64,000 nucleotides of DNA from Qipengyuania pacifica (lineage in GTDB: Bacteria > Pseudomonadota > Alphaproteobacteria > Sphingomonadales > Sphingomonadaceae). The notes below the pieces were generated by a model. That model did not search any database and had not been told where the DNA came from. It saw only the letters and a program-made list of their open reading frames with translations. Below, piece after piece: positions 36,957 through 47,827 of this stretch. Made by a program: the position numbers and the translations under genes. Positions within the stretch are counted from its first letter, which is position 1. Each line of letters opens with the position of its first letter. The stretch spans positions 124,001 to 188,000 of the forward strand of contig NZ_JAHWXO010000005.1 in NCBI RefSeq assembly GCF_019857205.1. Direction: 5' to 3'.

Positions 36957-38342
36957 ATGGCTATCGAACTGAAAATGCCCGCGCTGTCGCCCACTATGGA
37001 AGAGGGCACATTGGCCAAGTGGCTGAAGTCCGAAGGTGACGAGATCGTTGCGGGCGACATTATAGCCGAAATCGAAACCGACAAGGCTACGATGGAATTC
37101 GAGGCAGTCGATGAAGGGACCCTCGGGAAAATCCTCATCGACGAAGGTACCGAAGGCGTGAAGGTCGGGACTGTGATCGCCATGCTGGCTGGCGAGGACG
37201 AAGATGCTTCCGATATCGAGGCGCCCGCTGAAAAGGAATCGCCGGAATCAGACAAGAGCGGCGGCAAAGAGAAATCTACCGATGCCAGCGAAGCGCAGCT
37301 GATGAAGACGCCGCGCAAGATCGACGTGAAGGATCCGGAGGTTCCCGAAGGCACCAGCTTCACATCGGTTTCCGTCCGCGAAGCTTTGCGCGATGCCATG
37401 GCCGAAGAAATGCGCAAGGACGAACGCGTCTTCGTCATGGGCGAGGAAGTGGCCCAGTATCAGGGTGCGTACAAGGTCACGCAAGGCCTGCTGGATGAAT
37501 TCGGGGCCAAGCGGGTCATCGATACTCCGATTACGGAATATGGATTTGCAGGCATCGGCACCGGCGCCGCAATGGGTGGTCTGCGCCCGATCGTTGAATT
37601 CATGACCTTCAACTTTGCCATGCAGGCGATCGATCATATCGTAAATTCCGCGGCAAAGACCAACTACATGTCCGGTGGTCAGATGCGCTGTCCGGTCGTG
37701 TTTCGCGGCCCCAACGGTGCAGCAAGCCGCGTAGGCGCACAGCATAGCCAGAATTACGGAGCATGGTACGCAAGCGTACCTGGTTTGGTAGTTATCGCAC
37801 CATACGATGCTGCAGATGCCAAGGGCCTGCTCAAGGCCGCCATACGCAGCGAAGATCCCGTCGTATTCCTCGAGAACGAGCTTGTTTACGGGCGAAGCTT
37901 CGAGGTTCCCGATCTGGATGACTACGTGCTTCCGATCGGCAAGGCGCGGATCATGCGCGAGGGTTCGGATGTGACGATCGTTTCTTATTCGATCGCTGTG
38001 GGGCTTGCACTCGAGGCAGCGGAAGAGCTTTCGAACGAAGGCATCGAAGCGGAAGTCATCGATCTGCGTACCTTGCGCCCGCTCGACAAGGAAACGGTAC
38101 TTACCTCGCTTGCCAAGACCAACCGACTGGTCATCGCCGAAGAAAACTGGCCGACCTGTTCGATTGCCTCGGAAATTGTGGCGATCTGCATGGAAGAAGG
38201 CTTCGACCATCTCGACGCGCCGGTCACCCGCGTTTGCAATGAGGACGTTCCGCTGCCCTATGCTGCGAACCTCGAGAAGCTTGCGCTGATCGACACGCCG
38301 CGGATCATCGAGGCCGTCAAGAAGGTCTGTTATCGCGACTGA
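36957..38342 (+). CDS. pdhB: Pyruvate dehydrogenase E1 component subunit beta with N-terminal lipoyl domain
   Basis: A 461-residue fusion. Residues 1-80 form a lipoyl domain (lipoyl lysine K43 in E-T-D-K-A-T-M-E-F), then an acidic linker, and the transketolase-like beta domain from about residue 135 ([35 protein letters not shown]). A lipoylated E1 beta is typical of alphaproteobacteria. It begins 3 nt after pdhA. Confidence 0.95.
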   Translation: MAIELKMPALSPTMEEGTLAKWLKSEGDEIVAGDIIAEIETDKATMEFEAVDEGTLGKILIDEGTEGVKVGTVIAMLAGEDEDASDIEAPAEKESPESDKSGGKEKSTDASEAQLMKTPRKIDVKDPEVPEGTSFTSVSVREALRDAMAEEMRKDERVFVMGEEVAQYQGAYKVTQGLLDEFGAKRVIDTPITEYGFAGIGTGAAMGGLRPIVEFMTFNFAMQAIDHIVNSAAKTNYMSGGQMRCPVVFRGPNGAASRVGAQHSQNYGAWYASVPGLVVIAPYDAADAKGLLKAAIRSEDPVVFLENELVYGRSFEVPDLDDYVLPIGKARIMREGSDVTIVSYSIAVGLALEAAEELSNEGIEAEVIDLRTLRPLDKETVLTSLAKTNRLVIAEENWPTCSIASEIVAICMEEGFDHLDAPVTRVCNEDVPLPYAANLEKLALIDTPRIIEAVKKVCYRD

Positions 38343-38358
38343 CGGGGAGGGCGCTTTC

Positions 38359-39021
38359 ATGGAGAGTGCCGACCTGCTCGACGAATGTCCCGAAGTGTTG
38401 CGTGTCGCTCTGTCGAGCGCGAGGGCACATCGGGACATTTGGCTGGCCGCCTTTGCCCTCGATGGCCGCGTCGGTCGGATGGTTCTTGGCGCAAGCGAGC
38501 CGATGCTCGGGCAGATGCGGGTCGCATGGTGGCGCGATCAGCTTGGCAAGCCGGTCTACGATCGGCCGCGGGGCGACCATTTGCTCGACCTGATCGGGAC
38601 AAACTGGAACTGGAACGAGGCCGCTTTAGTCGATTTGATCGATGGGTGGGAAGCATTGCTCTCCCCGCGACCGCTGGCAGAAACGGCGATTCTGGAGTTC
38701 GTAGCCGGTAGAGTAAGCCTGTCGCTGGGCTTGGCGAATCTGGTTGGAACGATGGACCACGAGCGCGACGTACGCCGCGCCGGAACGCTATGGGCGCTGG
38801 CTGACCTTGCCATCAACGCCCGCGACGAAGCCGAACTGTCGAGAGCGGTGAAACTGGGAGCCGCAGAGGGTGCGAATGGGCTGCGGCTTTCGCGCGACAT
38901 GCGGCCGCTCGCTGTGATTGCCGGACTGGCGCGGCGGTCCCTGCATTTCCGTGGACGACCGATGCTGGGCGATCGCGCCAGCCCCTTGATTGCCTTGCGG
39001 TTGAGCCTGATTGGACGCTAG
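38359..39021 (+). CDS. Squalene/phytoene-synthase-like protein without the aspartate motifs
   Basis: A 220-residue, all-helical protein. The segment G-Q-M-R-V-A-W-W-R-D-Q-L (residues 54-65) resembles the L-R-L-A-W-W-R-D-A-L signature of the squalene/phytoene synthase superfamily. The protein is shorter than the enzymes (about 280-350 residues) and both D-x-x-x-D prenyl-diphosphate motifs are missing, so catalysis is unlikely. Similar short proteins occur in sphingomonads and also as an assembly factor family (NDUFAF6-like) for respiratory complex I; that role is only a possibility here. It follows pdhB by 16 nt. Confidence 0.65.
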   Translation: MESADLLDECPEVLRVALSSARAHRDIWLAAFALDGRVGRMVLGASEPMLGQMRVAWWRDQLGKPVYDRPRGDHLLDLIGTNWNWNEAALVDLIDGWEALLSPRPLAETAILEFVAGRVSLSLGLANLVGTMDHERDVRRAGTLWALADLAINARDEAELSRAVKLGAAEGANGLRLSRDMRPLAVIAGLARRSLHFRGRPMLGDRASPLIALRLSLIGR

Positions 39022-39050
39022 GCTCGCGCAGGGTTCAAGGGGGGCATTGA

Positions 39051-39509
39051 ATGAACCGGATCGTGTTGGGGGCCTTGATCGCACTCGCGCTCACTGGATT
39101 GGGGCTGTTCTGGTGGCAGGGCAGGGCGGAAGTGGAACGCGGAGCGCCGCCACCGCAGCCTGCAGAAGCCTCGGCCAACCTTCCGGAAATTCCGGCTTCC
39201 GACCCGGGCGACATGGTGGGACCCGCGCCACCCGAGGCGACCGAGCTTACCAAGGAGCAGCGCCGCTTCTTCCGTTATGACCGTAATCGCGACTGGCGCA
39301 TCACGCGTACGGAAATGCTGTCCAGTCGAACGGAGGCGTTTCGCAAGCTCGACAAGGACGGCAACAATCTGCTCGATTTCGAAGAATGGGCGGTTGCCAC
39401 GGTGGAAAAATTCGAATCTGCAGATGCGAATGGCGACAACGAGCTGACCCCCGCCGAGTTCGCGACCACGGCACCCAAACCGAAGAAGAAACCGCGCTGC
39501 GCCTGCTAG
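39051..39509 (+). CDS. EF-hand calcium-binding protein, exported or membrane-anchored
   Basis: A 152-residue protein with an N-terminal hydrophobic helix (residues 4-22), a proline-rich spacer and three EF-hand-like loops: D77[11 protein letters not shown]88, D101[11 protein letters not shown]112 and D125[11 protein letters not shown]136. The last two match the consensus well. It ends in K-K-K-P-R-C-A-C. Function unknown; probably a periplasmic calcium sensor or buffer. Its TAG stop shares the CTAG tetranucleotide (39506-39509) with the convergent trmFO stop. Confidence 0.85.
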   Translation: MNRIVLGALIALALTGLGLFWWQGRAEVERGAPPPQPAEASANLPEIPASDPGDMVGPAPPEATELTKEQRRFFRYDRNRDWRITRTEMLSSRTEAFRKLDKDGNNLLDFEEWAVATVEKFESADANGDNELTPAEFATTAPKPKKKPRCAC

Positions 39510-40873
39510 GCGGGAACCGCTTCCATGCCTGCGAGCCATTCTCCGAAATCGGCCTTCGCGCGATTGGTATAGGCCTCTTTCCGCACCTTCTTTCCGACAT
39601 CGTGCAGGGGCGGGAATAGCCCGAAATTGACGTTCATGGGCTGAAAGGTGGACGCTTCGGCATCGCCGGTGATGTGCGACAGAAGCGCGCCGAAAGCGGT
39701 AGTACGCGGCGGCGGCGCCCATTCGCGCCCGGCAAGCTGAGCGGCCGTCATGAGCCCGGCCAATAAACCCACTGCCGAACTTTCGACATATCCCTCGCAG
39801 CCGGTAATCTGTCCTGCGAACCGGATGTGATCGCCGCCCTTCAAACGAAGCTGGCGGTCGAGAACGAGGGGCGAGTTGATGAAGGTATTGCGGTGCAGTC
39901 CGCCGAGGCGGGCGAATTCCGCATTCTCGAGCCCGGGTATCGTCCGGAAGAGTTCGATCTGCGCACCATATTTGAGCTTGGTCTGGAAACCGACCATGTT
40001 CCACAAGGTACCGAGCTTGTTATCCTGACGGAGCTGGACGACCGCATACGGCCAGCGGCCCTGCGGAAACTCTTCCGACGTATCGAAGGGATTATCGAGC
40101 CCGACCCCCTTCATCGGACCATAGCGAAGCGTTTCGACGCCGCGCGCAGCCATGACCTCGATCGGCATACAGCCGTCGAAATAAGGGGTGTCGGCTTCCC
40201 ATTCGCGAAATTCGGTCTTTTCTCCGTCCATCAAGCCTTGGTGGAAGGCGAGATATTGCTCCTTCGTCATCGGGCAGTTGATATAATCGCCATCTTCGTT
40301 CGATGCTTCGGTGCGTTTGTTCCACCGGCTCTGTATCCAGCATTTGGACATGTCGATGCTGTCGTGATGGACGATAGGTGCAATCGCATCGAAGAAAGCG
40401 AGGCGGTCCTGCCCGGTCGCCCCCACGATACTTTCGGCCAACGACTGGGCCGTCAGTGGCCCGGTGGCAACGATGGTCGCACCGGAGGTGGGAAGGGCAT
40501 CGACCCGTTCGCGAATGACGGTGACATTGGGATGTTCGGCGAGGATGCGCTGAACTTCCGCAGAAAACACGTCGCGATCGACTGCCATTGCTGAACCGGC
40601 AGGCACGCGCGCGACTTCGCCTGCGCGCATGATCAGGCTGTCGAGGCGGCGCATTTCATGATGGAGCAGCCCGACCGCATTTTTCGTGTCGTCATCCGAG
40701 CGGAAGCTGTTCGAGCAGACGAGTTCGGCCAGGCCGTCCGTCTGATGGGCCGGCGTCATTTCGCCGCTGCCGCGCATTTCCGACAGGCGCACCTTGAAGC
40801 CTCGCCTGGCAAGTTGCCAGGCGGCTTCGCTTCCGGCGAGGCCGCCGCCGATTATGTGGATATCATGGGTCAT
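39506..40873 (-). CDS. trmFO: Methylenetetrahydrofolate--tRNA-(uracil-5-)-methyltransferase TrmFO
   Basis: A 455-residue flavoprotein that makes ribothymidine at position 54 of tRNAs using methylene-THF. FAD-binding [15 protein letters not shown] is at the N-terminus, and [18 protein letters not shown] and N-C-P-M-T-K-E-Q-Y are family signatures. The presence of TrmFO, not TrmA, is usual in this order. Confidence 0.95.
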   Translation of the reverse strand: MTHDIHIIGGGLAGSEAAWQLARRGFKVRLSEMRGSGEMTPAHQTDGLAELVCSNSFRSDDDTKNAVGLLHHEMRRLDSLIMRAGEVARVPAGSAMAVDRDVFSAEVQRILAEHPNVTVIRERVDALPTSGATIVATGPLTAQSLAESIVGATGQDRLAFFDAIAPIVHHDSIDMSKCWIQSRWNKRTEASNEDGDYINCPMTKEQYLAFHQGLMDGEKTEFREWEADTPYFDGCMPIEVMAARGVETLRYGPMKGVGLDNPFDTSEEFPQGRWPYAVVQLRQDNKLGTLWNMVGFQTKLKYGAQIELFRTIPGLENAEFARLGGLHRNTFINSPLVLDRQLRLKGGDHIRFAGQITGCEGYVESSAVGLLAGLMTAAQLAGREWAPPPRTTAFGALLSHITGDAEASTFQPMNVNFGLFPPLHDVGKKVRKEAYTNRAKADFGEWLAGMEAVPA

Positions 40874-40926
40874 CGAGCGCGCCCTAATGCTTGCCAGTGG
40901 CTTCCGGCAAGGCCTAGCGTCGCCGA

Positions 40927-41595
40927 ATGTCGCGCCGCGCCCTTTCCGAACATCGCCCCTGGCTGCTCGCCAGCCTGATTGCAGGCGTCAGCTACTTCTT
41001 CGTAGCCGACGATCCCATCGGCGGAGTCTGGCTGATGCTGTGGAAAGGGGCAGGCGTCGCCTTCCTTGCGATCTATGCCGCATTTCGAGGACGAGGGACC
41101 GATGGCCTGCTGATCGCCGCGGTCATGCTGTTCGGGGCACTGGGTGATGTTGCCTTGGAGATCAGCTATGTGGTTGGCGGCAGTCTGTTTGCCGTGGGAC
41201 ACTTGATAGCCATAGCGCTTTACCTTCGGAATCGCCGAGAGAGGACCAGTTCGAGCCAACTTATGGCGGCACTTGCCCTGCTGATTCTGACGCCGCTGAT
41301 CACAGCGCTGATGACGTTTCCGTTGGATAACTGGATGCTTGCGGCGGCTTATTCCGCAGTTGTCGGCGCCATGGCGGCGGCAGCATGGCTGAGCCGGTTT
41401 CCGCGTTACCGGGTCGGCCTGGGCGCCGTGCTATTCGTGGTGAGCGACCTGTTTATTTTTTCCCGCGAAGCCGGTGTCTTGCCCGAATCGATAACGAGCT
41501 GGCTGATCTGGCCGCTTTATTTCGGCGGGCAGTTCCTGATCGCGACCGGGGTCGTCCAGACGTTGCGGGGCAAGAGCTTCACGCAGCGAGGTTGA
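40927..41595 (+). CDS. YhhN (TMEM86-like, lysoplasmalogenase) family membrane protein
   Basis: A 222-residue protein with seven or eight hydrophobic helices and polar residues in G-A-L-G-D-V-A-L-E and G-H-L-I-A-I-A-L-Y, as in the YhhN family, whose eukaryotic members cleave lysoplasmalogens. Bacterial roles are mostly unknown. It diverges from trmFO and shares 40874-40926 as promoter space. Confidence 0.85.
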   Translation: MSRRALSEHRPWLLASLIAGVSYFFVADDPIGGVWLMLWKGAGVAFLAIYAAFRGRGTDGLLIAAVMLFGALGDVALEISYVVGGSLFAVGHLIAIALYLRNRRERTSSSQLMAALALLILTPLITALMTFPLDNWMLAAAYSAVVGAMAAAAWLSRFPRYRVGLGAVLFVVSDLFIFSREAGVLPESITSWLIWPLYFGGQFLIATGVVQTLRGKSFTQRG

Positions 41596-41851
41596 CGCAA
41601 ACCAGCGGTGTTTTCTAAACTGCTCGTCCTCTCTGGAGAGGGGCTGGCAGTTAGAAAAGTCTAACCATATTAGCGGTGTATGATATCGAGCACGGGCGAG
41701 GCGACGCGCTGACGTGTCACCTTTCAAATATCTTTGAAAGCGGAGAGAACGGGCTTCGGTGCGATCGGTTTGGGCTGGCGACGATGTGAAAGAACCGAAG
41801 GAGCCTTAGCCCCTCCGGTTCATGTAGGAAAATCAATCCGGGCGCGAAGCG

Positions 41852-44692
41852 TCAGTCGCTGTCGGGCTCGCCTTCGATATTGTCGTCCGAGTGGAAGGTG
41901 GTGTGCGGCGTTGTGCGATCAAGGCCACCGCGATCGGCAATCTCGTCAGCCACAGCTTCTTCTGCGGAGTTTTCGGGTTCTTCGGTTTCGTCGATCCTTG
42001 CCGCTTTGACGATCTGTTCGCCCTTGGCGACATTGAAGATGCGCACGCCCGACGATCCGCGACCGGAGATCGAGAAGCCGGTGTGGCTGTCGAACCCGCC
42101 ATCAATCAGATGACGGAACTGCAGTGGCATACGGATAAGCTTGGCCTGATCGGTGACCAGCATGAGCTGCATGCCGTGCCGTACCGGGAAGCTGGCGACG
42201 ACATGGCCGTTGCGGTTCGGATTGCTGGACGGTTCGCCGATATTGGTGAGGCCCTGACCGCCGCGGCCGGTGGTCCGATATTCGTATGCCGACGAGATCT
42301 TGCCATACCCATTGGCTGTGAGCGTGAGTATGAACTCTTCCGCTTCGGCCAGTTCGGCGACCTTTTCGGCATCGAGCGTCGGTTCGTTATCGTTGTTCTT
42401 CCATTCGGCGGCCCGAAGATACTGGTCGCGCACTTCCGTATCGCGCTCCCCAGCGTCAAGAACAGCCATGGACACGACCTTCTGATCGTCCCGAAGCTTC
42501 ATGCCGCGAACGCCGATACCGGTGCGGCTTTTCGTTTCGCGGGCATCGCTGGCAGCGAAACGGATTGCCTTGCCGCTATCCGAAGCGAGGAAAATTTCCT
42601 GCCCTTCGCTGAGTAGGCGCACGCCGATCAGACGGTCGCCACTGCCTTCGACAAAGCCCATGGCGTATTTGCCGTTGCTGGGCACGTTAGTGAAGGCATC
42701 CATGGAATTGCGGCGGACCATGCCCTGTTCCGTGGCGAACACGATGTTGAGCTTGGACCATTCGCCTTCATCCTCTGGCAGAGGCAGGACGTTGGTAACA
42801 CGCTCATCATCGCCCAGCGGAAGGAGGTTGACCATCGGGCGTCCCTTGGTCTGCGGGCCACCTTCGGGCAGCTTCCAGACCTTCATGCGATAGACGCGGC
42901 CGGTATTGGTGAAGAACAGCACGGGATTATGCGTCGAGGTGACGAACATTTCGACGACTGCGTCTTCATCCTTCGTCGCCATGCCGCTGCGGCCCTTGCC
43001 GCCGCGTGCCTGGGCGCGGAAGGCATCGAGCGGGGTGCGCTTGATATAGCCGCCATGGGTGACCGTAACGACCATCTCTTCGCGTTCGATGAGGTCTTCG
43101 TCTTCGATACCATCCCAGGCCGGCGCGATTTCGCTGATGCGCGGCGTGGCATAGGTATTGCGGATTTCCTCAAGCTCTTCGCGCATGACGCGATAGAGCT
43201 TCACGCGATCTGCCAGGATCGAGAGATATTCCTCGATCGCGAGGCTGAGTTCTTTAAGCTCGTCGCCGATTTCGTCGCGCCCGAGAGCCGTGAGGCGGTG
43301 CAGGCGGAGTTCGAGAATCGCCTTCACCTGACGTTCGGACAGGCGATAGGTGCCGCCCGTCTGTTCGTCGGTCGGTTCGATCGCTTCGACCAGCGCGATA
43401 TATTGCGCAATGTCGCCAATCGCCCATTCCTTGGCGAGCAGTTTTGCGCGCGCGGCAGCAGGATTGGACGAGCCCCGGATCATCGCCACGACTTCGTCGA
43501 GGTTCGAGACGGCGACCACGAGGCCGAGCAAGATATGAGCGCGCTCACGCGCCTTGTTCAGTTCGAACTTTGTCCGCCGCGTGATGACTTCTTCGCGGAA
43601 ACCGATGAAGGCCTGGATGAAGTCACGCAGGGTGAGCACTTCGGGGCGGCCGCCGCGGATCGCCAGCATATTGGCCGGGAAGCTGGCCTGTGCCGGCGTA
43701 TAACGCCAGATCTGGTTGAGTACGACTTCCGGTGAGGCATCACGCTTGAGATCGACGACGACGCGCACACCTTCACGCGATGATTCATCGCGGATGTCGG
43801 AGACGCCTTCGATCCGTTTTTCTTTTGCGGCTTCCGCGATCTTTTCGACCAGCCCGCTCTTGCCGACCTGATAGGGAATGGAAGACAGGACGATCGACTG
43901 GCGATTGCCCTTCGTCTCGACCTCGTGGCGCGCGCGCATGAGAATCGAGCCGCGACCCACCGTATAGGCCGCGCGTGCCCCGGATTTGCCGAGGATGAGC
44001 GGTGCGGTCGGGAAATCCGGACCGGGAATGATTTCGAACAGTTCTTCCGACGTGATCGCCGGGTTGTCCATGAACGCGAAGCAGCCGTCGATCACTTCGC
44101 CAAGGTTGTGCGGCGGAATGTTGGTCGCCATGCCGACCGCGATACCGCCTGCGCCGTTGACCAGCAGGTTGGGGAAACGGGCCGGAAGCACGGTCGGTTC
44201 GCGGCGCGACCCGTCGTAGTTGTCGGTGAAGTCGACCGTATCCTTGTCGAGATCGTCGAGCAGGGCATTGGCGACACGTGCAAGCCGCGCTTCGGTGTAA
44301 CGCATGGATGCCGGCGGATCCGGGTCCATCGAGCCGAAGTTACCCTGACCATCGATCAGCGGCACGCGTAGCGACCAGTCCTGAGTCATACGGGCGAGGG
44401 CATCGTAAATCGCCGCATCGCCGTGAGGGTGATAGTTACCCATGACGTCGCCGACGATCTTGGCGCTCTTGCGGTAGGGGCGGCCGGCAACGAAGCCGCC
44501 CTCGTTGCTGGCGAAAAGGATGCGCCGGTGAACAGGTTTCAGACCGTCGCGCACATCTGGCAAGGCGCGGCTGACGATCACGCTCATCGCGTAATCGAGA
44601 TAGCTGGTCTTCATTTCATCGACGATGTCGATGCGGGCGTATTCTTCACCGCCGGGGGCGGGGGTATCCAGAATTTCAATATCGTCGGACAA
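41852..44692 (-). CDS. gyrA: DNA gyrase subunit A
   Basis: About 946 residues: winged-helix/tower domains with catalytic Tyr132 in S-M-R-Y-T-E, and the six-bladed C-terminal DNA-wrapping domain (G-x-x-G-R-G-x-x-G motifs). The QRDR reads [10 protein letters not shown], so the position of E. coli Ser83 is alanine (A93); Asp87 equals D97. TTG at 44692 is chosen as M-S-D-D-I-E-I-L fits related proteins; a TTG at 44713 is possible. The C-terminal tail is acidic (about 45 residues). Confidence 0.96.
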   Translation of the reverse strand: MSDDIEILDTPAPGGEEYARIDIVDEMKTSYLDYAMSVIVSRALPDVRDGLKPVHRRILFASNEGGFVAGRPYRKSAKIVGDVMGNYHPHGDAAIYDALARMTQDWSLRVPLIDGQGNFGSMDPDPPASMRYTEARLARVANALLDDLDKDTVDFTDNYDGSRREPTVLPARFPNLLVNGAGGIAVGMATNIPPHNLGEVIDGCFAFMDNPAITSEELFEIIPGPDFPTAPLILGKSGARAAYTVGRGSILMRARHEVETKGNRQSIVLSSIPYQVGKSGLVEKIAEAAKEKRIEGVSDIRDESSREGVRVVVDLKRDASPEVVLNQIWRYTPAQASFPANMLAIRGGRPEVLTLRDFIQAFIGFREEVITRRTKFELNKARERAHILLGLVVAVSNLDEVVAMIRGSSNPAAARAKLLAKEWAIGDIAQYIALVEAIEPTDEQTGGTYRLSERQVKAILELRLHRLTALGRDEIGDELKELSLAIEEYLSILADRVKLYRVMREELEEIRNTYATPRISEIAPAWDGIEDEDLIEREEMVVTVTHGGYIKRTPLDAFRAQARGGKGRSGMATKDEDAVVEMFVTSTHNPVLFFTNTGRVYRMKVWKLPEGGPQTKGRPMVNLLPLGDDERVTNVLPLPEDEGEWSKLNIVFATEQGMVRRNSMDAFTNVPSNGKYAMGFVEGSGDRLIGVRLLSEGQEIFLASDSGKAIRFAASDARETKSRTGIGVRGMKLRDDQKVVSMAVLDAGERDTEVRDQYLRAAEWKNNDNEPTLDAEKVAELAEAEEFILTLTANGYGKISSAYEYRTTGRGGQGLTNIGEPSSNPNRNGHVVASFPVRHGMQLMLVTDQAKLIRMPLQFRHLIDGGFDSHTGFSISGRGSSGVRIFNVAKGEQIVKAARIDETEEPENSAEEAVADEIADRGGLDRTTPHTTFHSDDNIEGEPDSD

Positions 44693-44994
44693 AACGTATT
44701 TCCGTACTGCCAAAGGCTTTATGTTCTAGGTGTGCAGAGCCTAGGGGAAAGGGTTGGGGAGCGCCACTCGCGCCGGGAACCAAAGCCCGGTTTCGAGCGC
44801 TTTTTCCACATATGGGTACTGCAAGCGAGGATGGTAACCATGAACGGTGAGCCAGACAGGCATTCAATACCCATTCAGCCCACTTTCCGTAGAAGAATTT
44901 GCAATGAGAGCCCACACGCGGCATGTGCCGCCAAGCCAAATCTGAACAGGCGCAGAGGCGCTCAGCCCCCTATCCACTCTTGGGAGTTTATCAT
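44693..44994. promoter_or_regulatory. Divergent gyrA / repeat-protein promoter region
   Basis: About 300 nt with no convincing gene. It contains a short CCGGG/CCCGG stem-loop (44773-44790) followed by TTT, and a good GGGAG ribosome-binding site at 44982-44986 for the next gene. No GTTC-N7-GTTC LexA box was seen upstream of gyrA. Confidence 0.4.
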
Positions 44995-46281
44995 ATGATT
45001 TTCACTCGTCTTGCCCGCAAGAACAACGCGGCCTCGACCTTGGCCCTGGCAGTTTCGATCGCCGCGGGCGGCATGGTCGCAGCCAGCGCATTCGAAGCGC
45101 CGGCGTTTGCCCAGAAGGAAAAGAAGAGCCAGCCGAAATATTCGAAGGCATTCATCGAAGCGTACAAGCCGCTTGAAACGATGGCATCGGCCGAACCGGT
45201 GGATTATGCATCGATCAAGGCGGCTGTTCCGGGCCTGGTAGCGGCGGCTGAAAACAACGACGATCGCTTCGCCGCAGGTAGCTTCATCTATGCAACGGCC
45301 GTGAAGGCGGAAGATCAGCCAACCGCGCTGCAGGGCATGGAAATGATGCTGCAGAGCGGCAACGTTCCGGCTGAAAATCTTGGCCAGTACAACTTCGTGG
45401 CTGGCCAGCTCGCCTATGCGGCGAATGATTACGCCAAGGCGCGCCCCTATTTCGAGGCGGCAGCCGAAGCAGGTTACACGGAACGTGATCCGTTGATCTT
45501 CGTGGCGGAAAGCTACTTTGCCGAAGATCAGGCCCAGCAGGGTCTGAACTATCTGAGCCAGATCATTGAAAGCAAGGTTGCTGCTGGTGAGCCGGTCGAT
45601 GAAGCGTGGCTGAAGCGCGGGCTTGCACAGGCTTACAACAACAACCTCAAGGAAGAGGCCAACAAGTATTCGACCTGGTATGTCAGCCAGTATCCGAGCA
45701 GCGAAAGCTGGGGCGATGCGGTGGCAATCCAGTTGAACACTGGTGGCTACCAGCAGCCGGAAACGCTCGATCTGCTGCGCCTCGGTCAGCGCGCGGGGGC
45801 CCTGCGTGATGGCAATGTGTACCGCGAATATGTCGATGCGGCAGACTATCGTCGTCTCCCTGCCGAAGTGGTTGCCGTGATTGATGAAGGCTATGCCAAG
45901 GGCTCGCTCGACAAGACCGATCCGTACATCACCGACACGCGCGAGCAGGCTGCTAGCCGTGCAGAAGCCGACCGTGCCGATGCGGACAAGCTGATCGCGG
46001 ATGCGAACAAATCCGGTGCCACGCTTTCGACGGTCATGGCTGCTGGCGACACCATGCTCGGCCTCAAGCGTCCGGCCGATGCGGAAGCGATGTATACCAA
46101 GGCTCTGTCCATGCCCAGTGCTGACAAGGGCATGGTTTCGACCCGCCTAGGTATCGCGCAGTTCGACCAAGGCAAGTTTGCCGAGGCCGAAACGACCTTC
46201 AAGTCGGTCAATGGAACGCGCAAGCCGATCGCCGATCTTTGGGCTGCTTATGCAAGCCAGAAGGCAAGCGGCGGAGCGTAA
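44995..46281 (+). CDS. Exported TPR-like protein
   Basis: A 428-residue protein with a long signal peptide ending A-F-A-Q-K (the cleavage site is likely after A-F-A, near residue 39), followed by helical hairpin repeats of TPR style (Y-A-K-A-R-P-Y-F-E-A-A-A-E-A-G-Y, F-A-E-A-E-T-T-F). The ATG at 44995 has GGGAG 8 nt upstream and starts the signal; a longer frame from 44923 lacks these. The role is unknown; it may be a scaffold or chaperone in the periplasm. A strong terminator follows. Confidence 0.8.
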   Translation: MIFTRLARKNNAASTLALAVSIAAGGMVAASAFEAPAFAQKEKKSQPKYSKAFIEAYKPLETMASAEPVDYASIKAAVPGLVAAAENNDDRFAAGSFIYATAVKAEDQPTALQGMEMMLQSGNVPAENLGQYNFVAGQLAYAANDYAKARPYFEAAAEAGYTERDPLIFVAESYFAEDQAQQGLNYLSQIIESKVAAGEPVDEAWLKRGLAQAYNNNLKEEANKYSTWYVSQYPSSESWGDAVAIQLNTGGYQQPETLDLLRLGQRAGALRDGNVYREYVDAADYRRLPAEVVAVIDEGYAKGSLDKTDPYITDTREQAASRAEADRADADKLIADANKSGATLSTVMAAGDTMLGLKRPADAEAMYTKALSMPSADKGMVSTRLGIAQFDQGKFAEAETTFKSVNGTRKPIADLWAAYASQKASGGA

Positions 46282-46306
46282 CACTCCAATCCAGCAGATT
46301 AAGAGA

Positions 46307-46335
46307 GGGCGCGAACTCCGGTTCGCGCCCTTTTT
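46307..46335 (+). terminator. Rho-independent terminator
   Basis: GGGCGCGAAC pairs perfectly with GTTCGCGCCC around a TCCG loop, followed directly by TTTTT. It ends the TPR-like gene 25 nt after its stop, and lies just before the stop of the convergent NYN gene. Confidence 0.93.
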
Positions 46336-46337
46336 CG

Positions 46338-47066
46338 TCAGCGGAGCCGTTTCACATAGAGATGATTGTTCTCGCGCCGTTCGACTTGGAACTGGTCGAT
46401 GGACTGGAAGAGGTCCGATAGCCGCTTGAACCCATAGTTGCGAACATCGAAGCTGGATCGGTTGCCGGCGATATTGCCGACCTCGCTAAGCGACGCGAAG
46501 CCGTTCTCGTCGCGCTTCGCGGCTTTCCATGCGGTCCCGAGAAGCTCGACGAGTTCATCGTCAATCCCCGATTTGCCCGGAGCGGCCTCCGACTTGGGCG
46601 CATCCGGTTCGTCCGAGGCGCTTTTGATCAACGCATCGATGTCGATGAAGCGAGTGCACGCGCTCTTGAATGCGGCGGGCGTCTTGCTGGTACTGCCGAA
46701 ACCGTAGACGATCAGGCCGTCCTGCCTGAGCCGGGTAACCAGCGGCGTGAAGTCGCTGTCCGAGCTCATGATGCCGAAGCCATCGACCTTGCCCTGATAG
46801 AGAAGGTCGATCGCGTCGATCGTCATGGCCATATCAGTGGCGTTCTTGCCTGCTGTCAGATCGAACTGCTGCTGCGGGCGAATGCCGTATTTGTGGGTAA
46901 TCTTGTCCCAGTTGGCGAGGTTGTTCTTGGCAAAATTGCCATAGGCTCGCTTGATATTGACCTGCCCGAGTTCCGCCATGACGGTAAGGACGGGATCGAT
47001 ACCCTTGGGACTGGTGTTGTCCGCGTCGATGAGCAGGGCGATGTTCTTGAGGCCGGAATCTGACAT
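46338..47066 (-). CDS. NYN-domain protein with C-terminal OST-HTH (LOTUS) domain
   Basis: A 242-residue protein. Residues 1-145 form a NYN (PIN-like) nuclease domain with acidic residues in L-L-I-D-A-D-N-T-S, N-A-T-D-M-A-M-T-I-D and S-S-D-S-D-F-T-P-L, as in the LabA/DUF88 family. The last 70 residues (D-E-L-V-E-L-L-G-T-A-W, G-F-K-R-L-S-D-L-F) match the OST-HTH RNA-binding fold. The family likely cuts or handles RNA. ATG at 47066 preferred; a GTG 3 codons upstream is possible. Confidence 0.88.
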   Translation of the reverse strand: MSDSGLKNIALLIDADNTSPKGIDPVLTVMAELGQVNIKRAYGNFAKNNLANWDKITHKYGIRPQQQFDLTAGKNATDMAMTIDAIDLLYQGKVDGFGIMSSDSDFTPLVTRLRQDGLIVYGFGSTSKTPAAFKSACTRFIDIDALIKSASDEPDAPKSEAAPGKSGIDDELVELLGTAWKAAKRDENGFASLSEVGNIAGNRSSFDVRNYGFKRLSDLFQSIDQFQVERRENNHLYVKRLR

Positions 47067-47102
47067 GGCGCACACATGGCCGCCCCCGGTGCCGGGCGCA
47101 AG

Positions 47103-47741
47103 TCAGGAGGCGGGGAGAAATTCCCCGCGTTTCTCGTCGAGCAGATGCAGCACGCCATCGGAAATTGCGAAATAGGCTCCGCGCAGTCTGAGGCTGCCGT
47201 CCGCTTCCTTTTCCTGCACGCAAGGGAAGGTCCGCAGATTGGCAAGGCTCACCTTGACTGCAGCCATTTCCATCGCGCGCTCGGCGTCGCGTCCGACGGT
47301 ACCCTTTTCCGCCGCGATCGGTTCACGCACGTCGTCCAGCATGTCGATCCAGTGGGCCACGAAGCCGCCTTCGCCAAGGCGGTTGCCATGCAGATTCTGT
47401 GTCAGCGCCGCCTGACAGCCGCCGCACATGCCGTGACCCATCACGACGACTTCGCGGACCTTGAGGAACTGGACGGCAAATTCGAGCGCGGCAGAAACAC
47501 CGTGCTGGCCGGGCGTCGTTTCGAACGGCGGCACAAGAGCGGCGACATTGCGCACCACGAAAATCTCGCCCGGATCCACATCGAATATCTGCGCCGGATC
47601 GACCCGGCTATCCGAACAGGCAATCACCATAACCTGGGGTGACTGGCCTTCCTTGAGCTGTTCCCACCGCTCGTGCTGACGCTTCCAGTCGCCGCTGCGG
47701 AAGCGGCCGTAGCCGTCGATCATTTCGTCGAAAGTCTTCAT
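47103..47741 (-). CDS. Beta-carbonic anhydrase
   Basis: A 212-residue zinc enzyme that hydrates CO2. Zinc ligands and catalytic pair: Cys42, Asp44 and Arg46 in A-C-S-D-S-R-V-D-P, His103 and Cys106 in M-G-H-G-M-C-G-G-C. Full length and without signal peptide, so cytoplasmic. It probably supplies bicarbonate for carboxylases. Confidence 0.95.
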   Translation of the reverse strand: MKTFDEMIDGYGRFRSGDWKRQHERWEQLKEGQSPQVMVIACSDSRVDPAQIFDVDPGEIFVVRNVAALVPPFETTPGQHGVSAALEFAVQFLKVREVVVMGHGMCGGCQAALTQNLHGNRLGEGGFVAHWIDMLDDVREPIAAEKGTVGRDAERAMEMAAVKVSLANLRTFPCVQEKEADGSLRLRGAYFAISDGVLHLLDEKRGEFLPAS

Positions 47742-47827
47742 GTCGCTCCGCTGCCCCGAATTCGTGAGCGATGCAAGAGGCCTCGCGCATAGCTATGCGG
47801 GTTGCGGGAGAGGGGGAGGGAGCCTAG

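Noticed and set aside
41792..41821. GAACCG/CGGTTC stem-loop as a gyrA terminator
   Set aside because: Imperfect stem and no T-run on either side.
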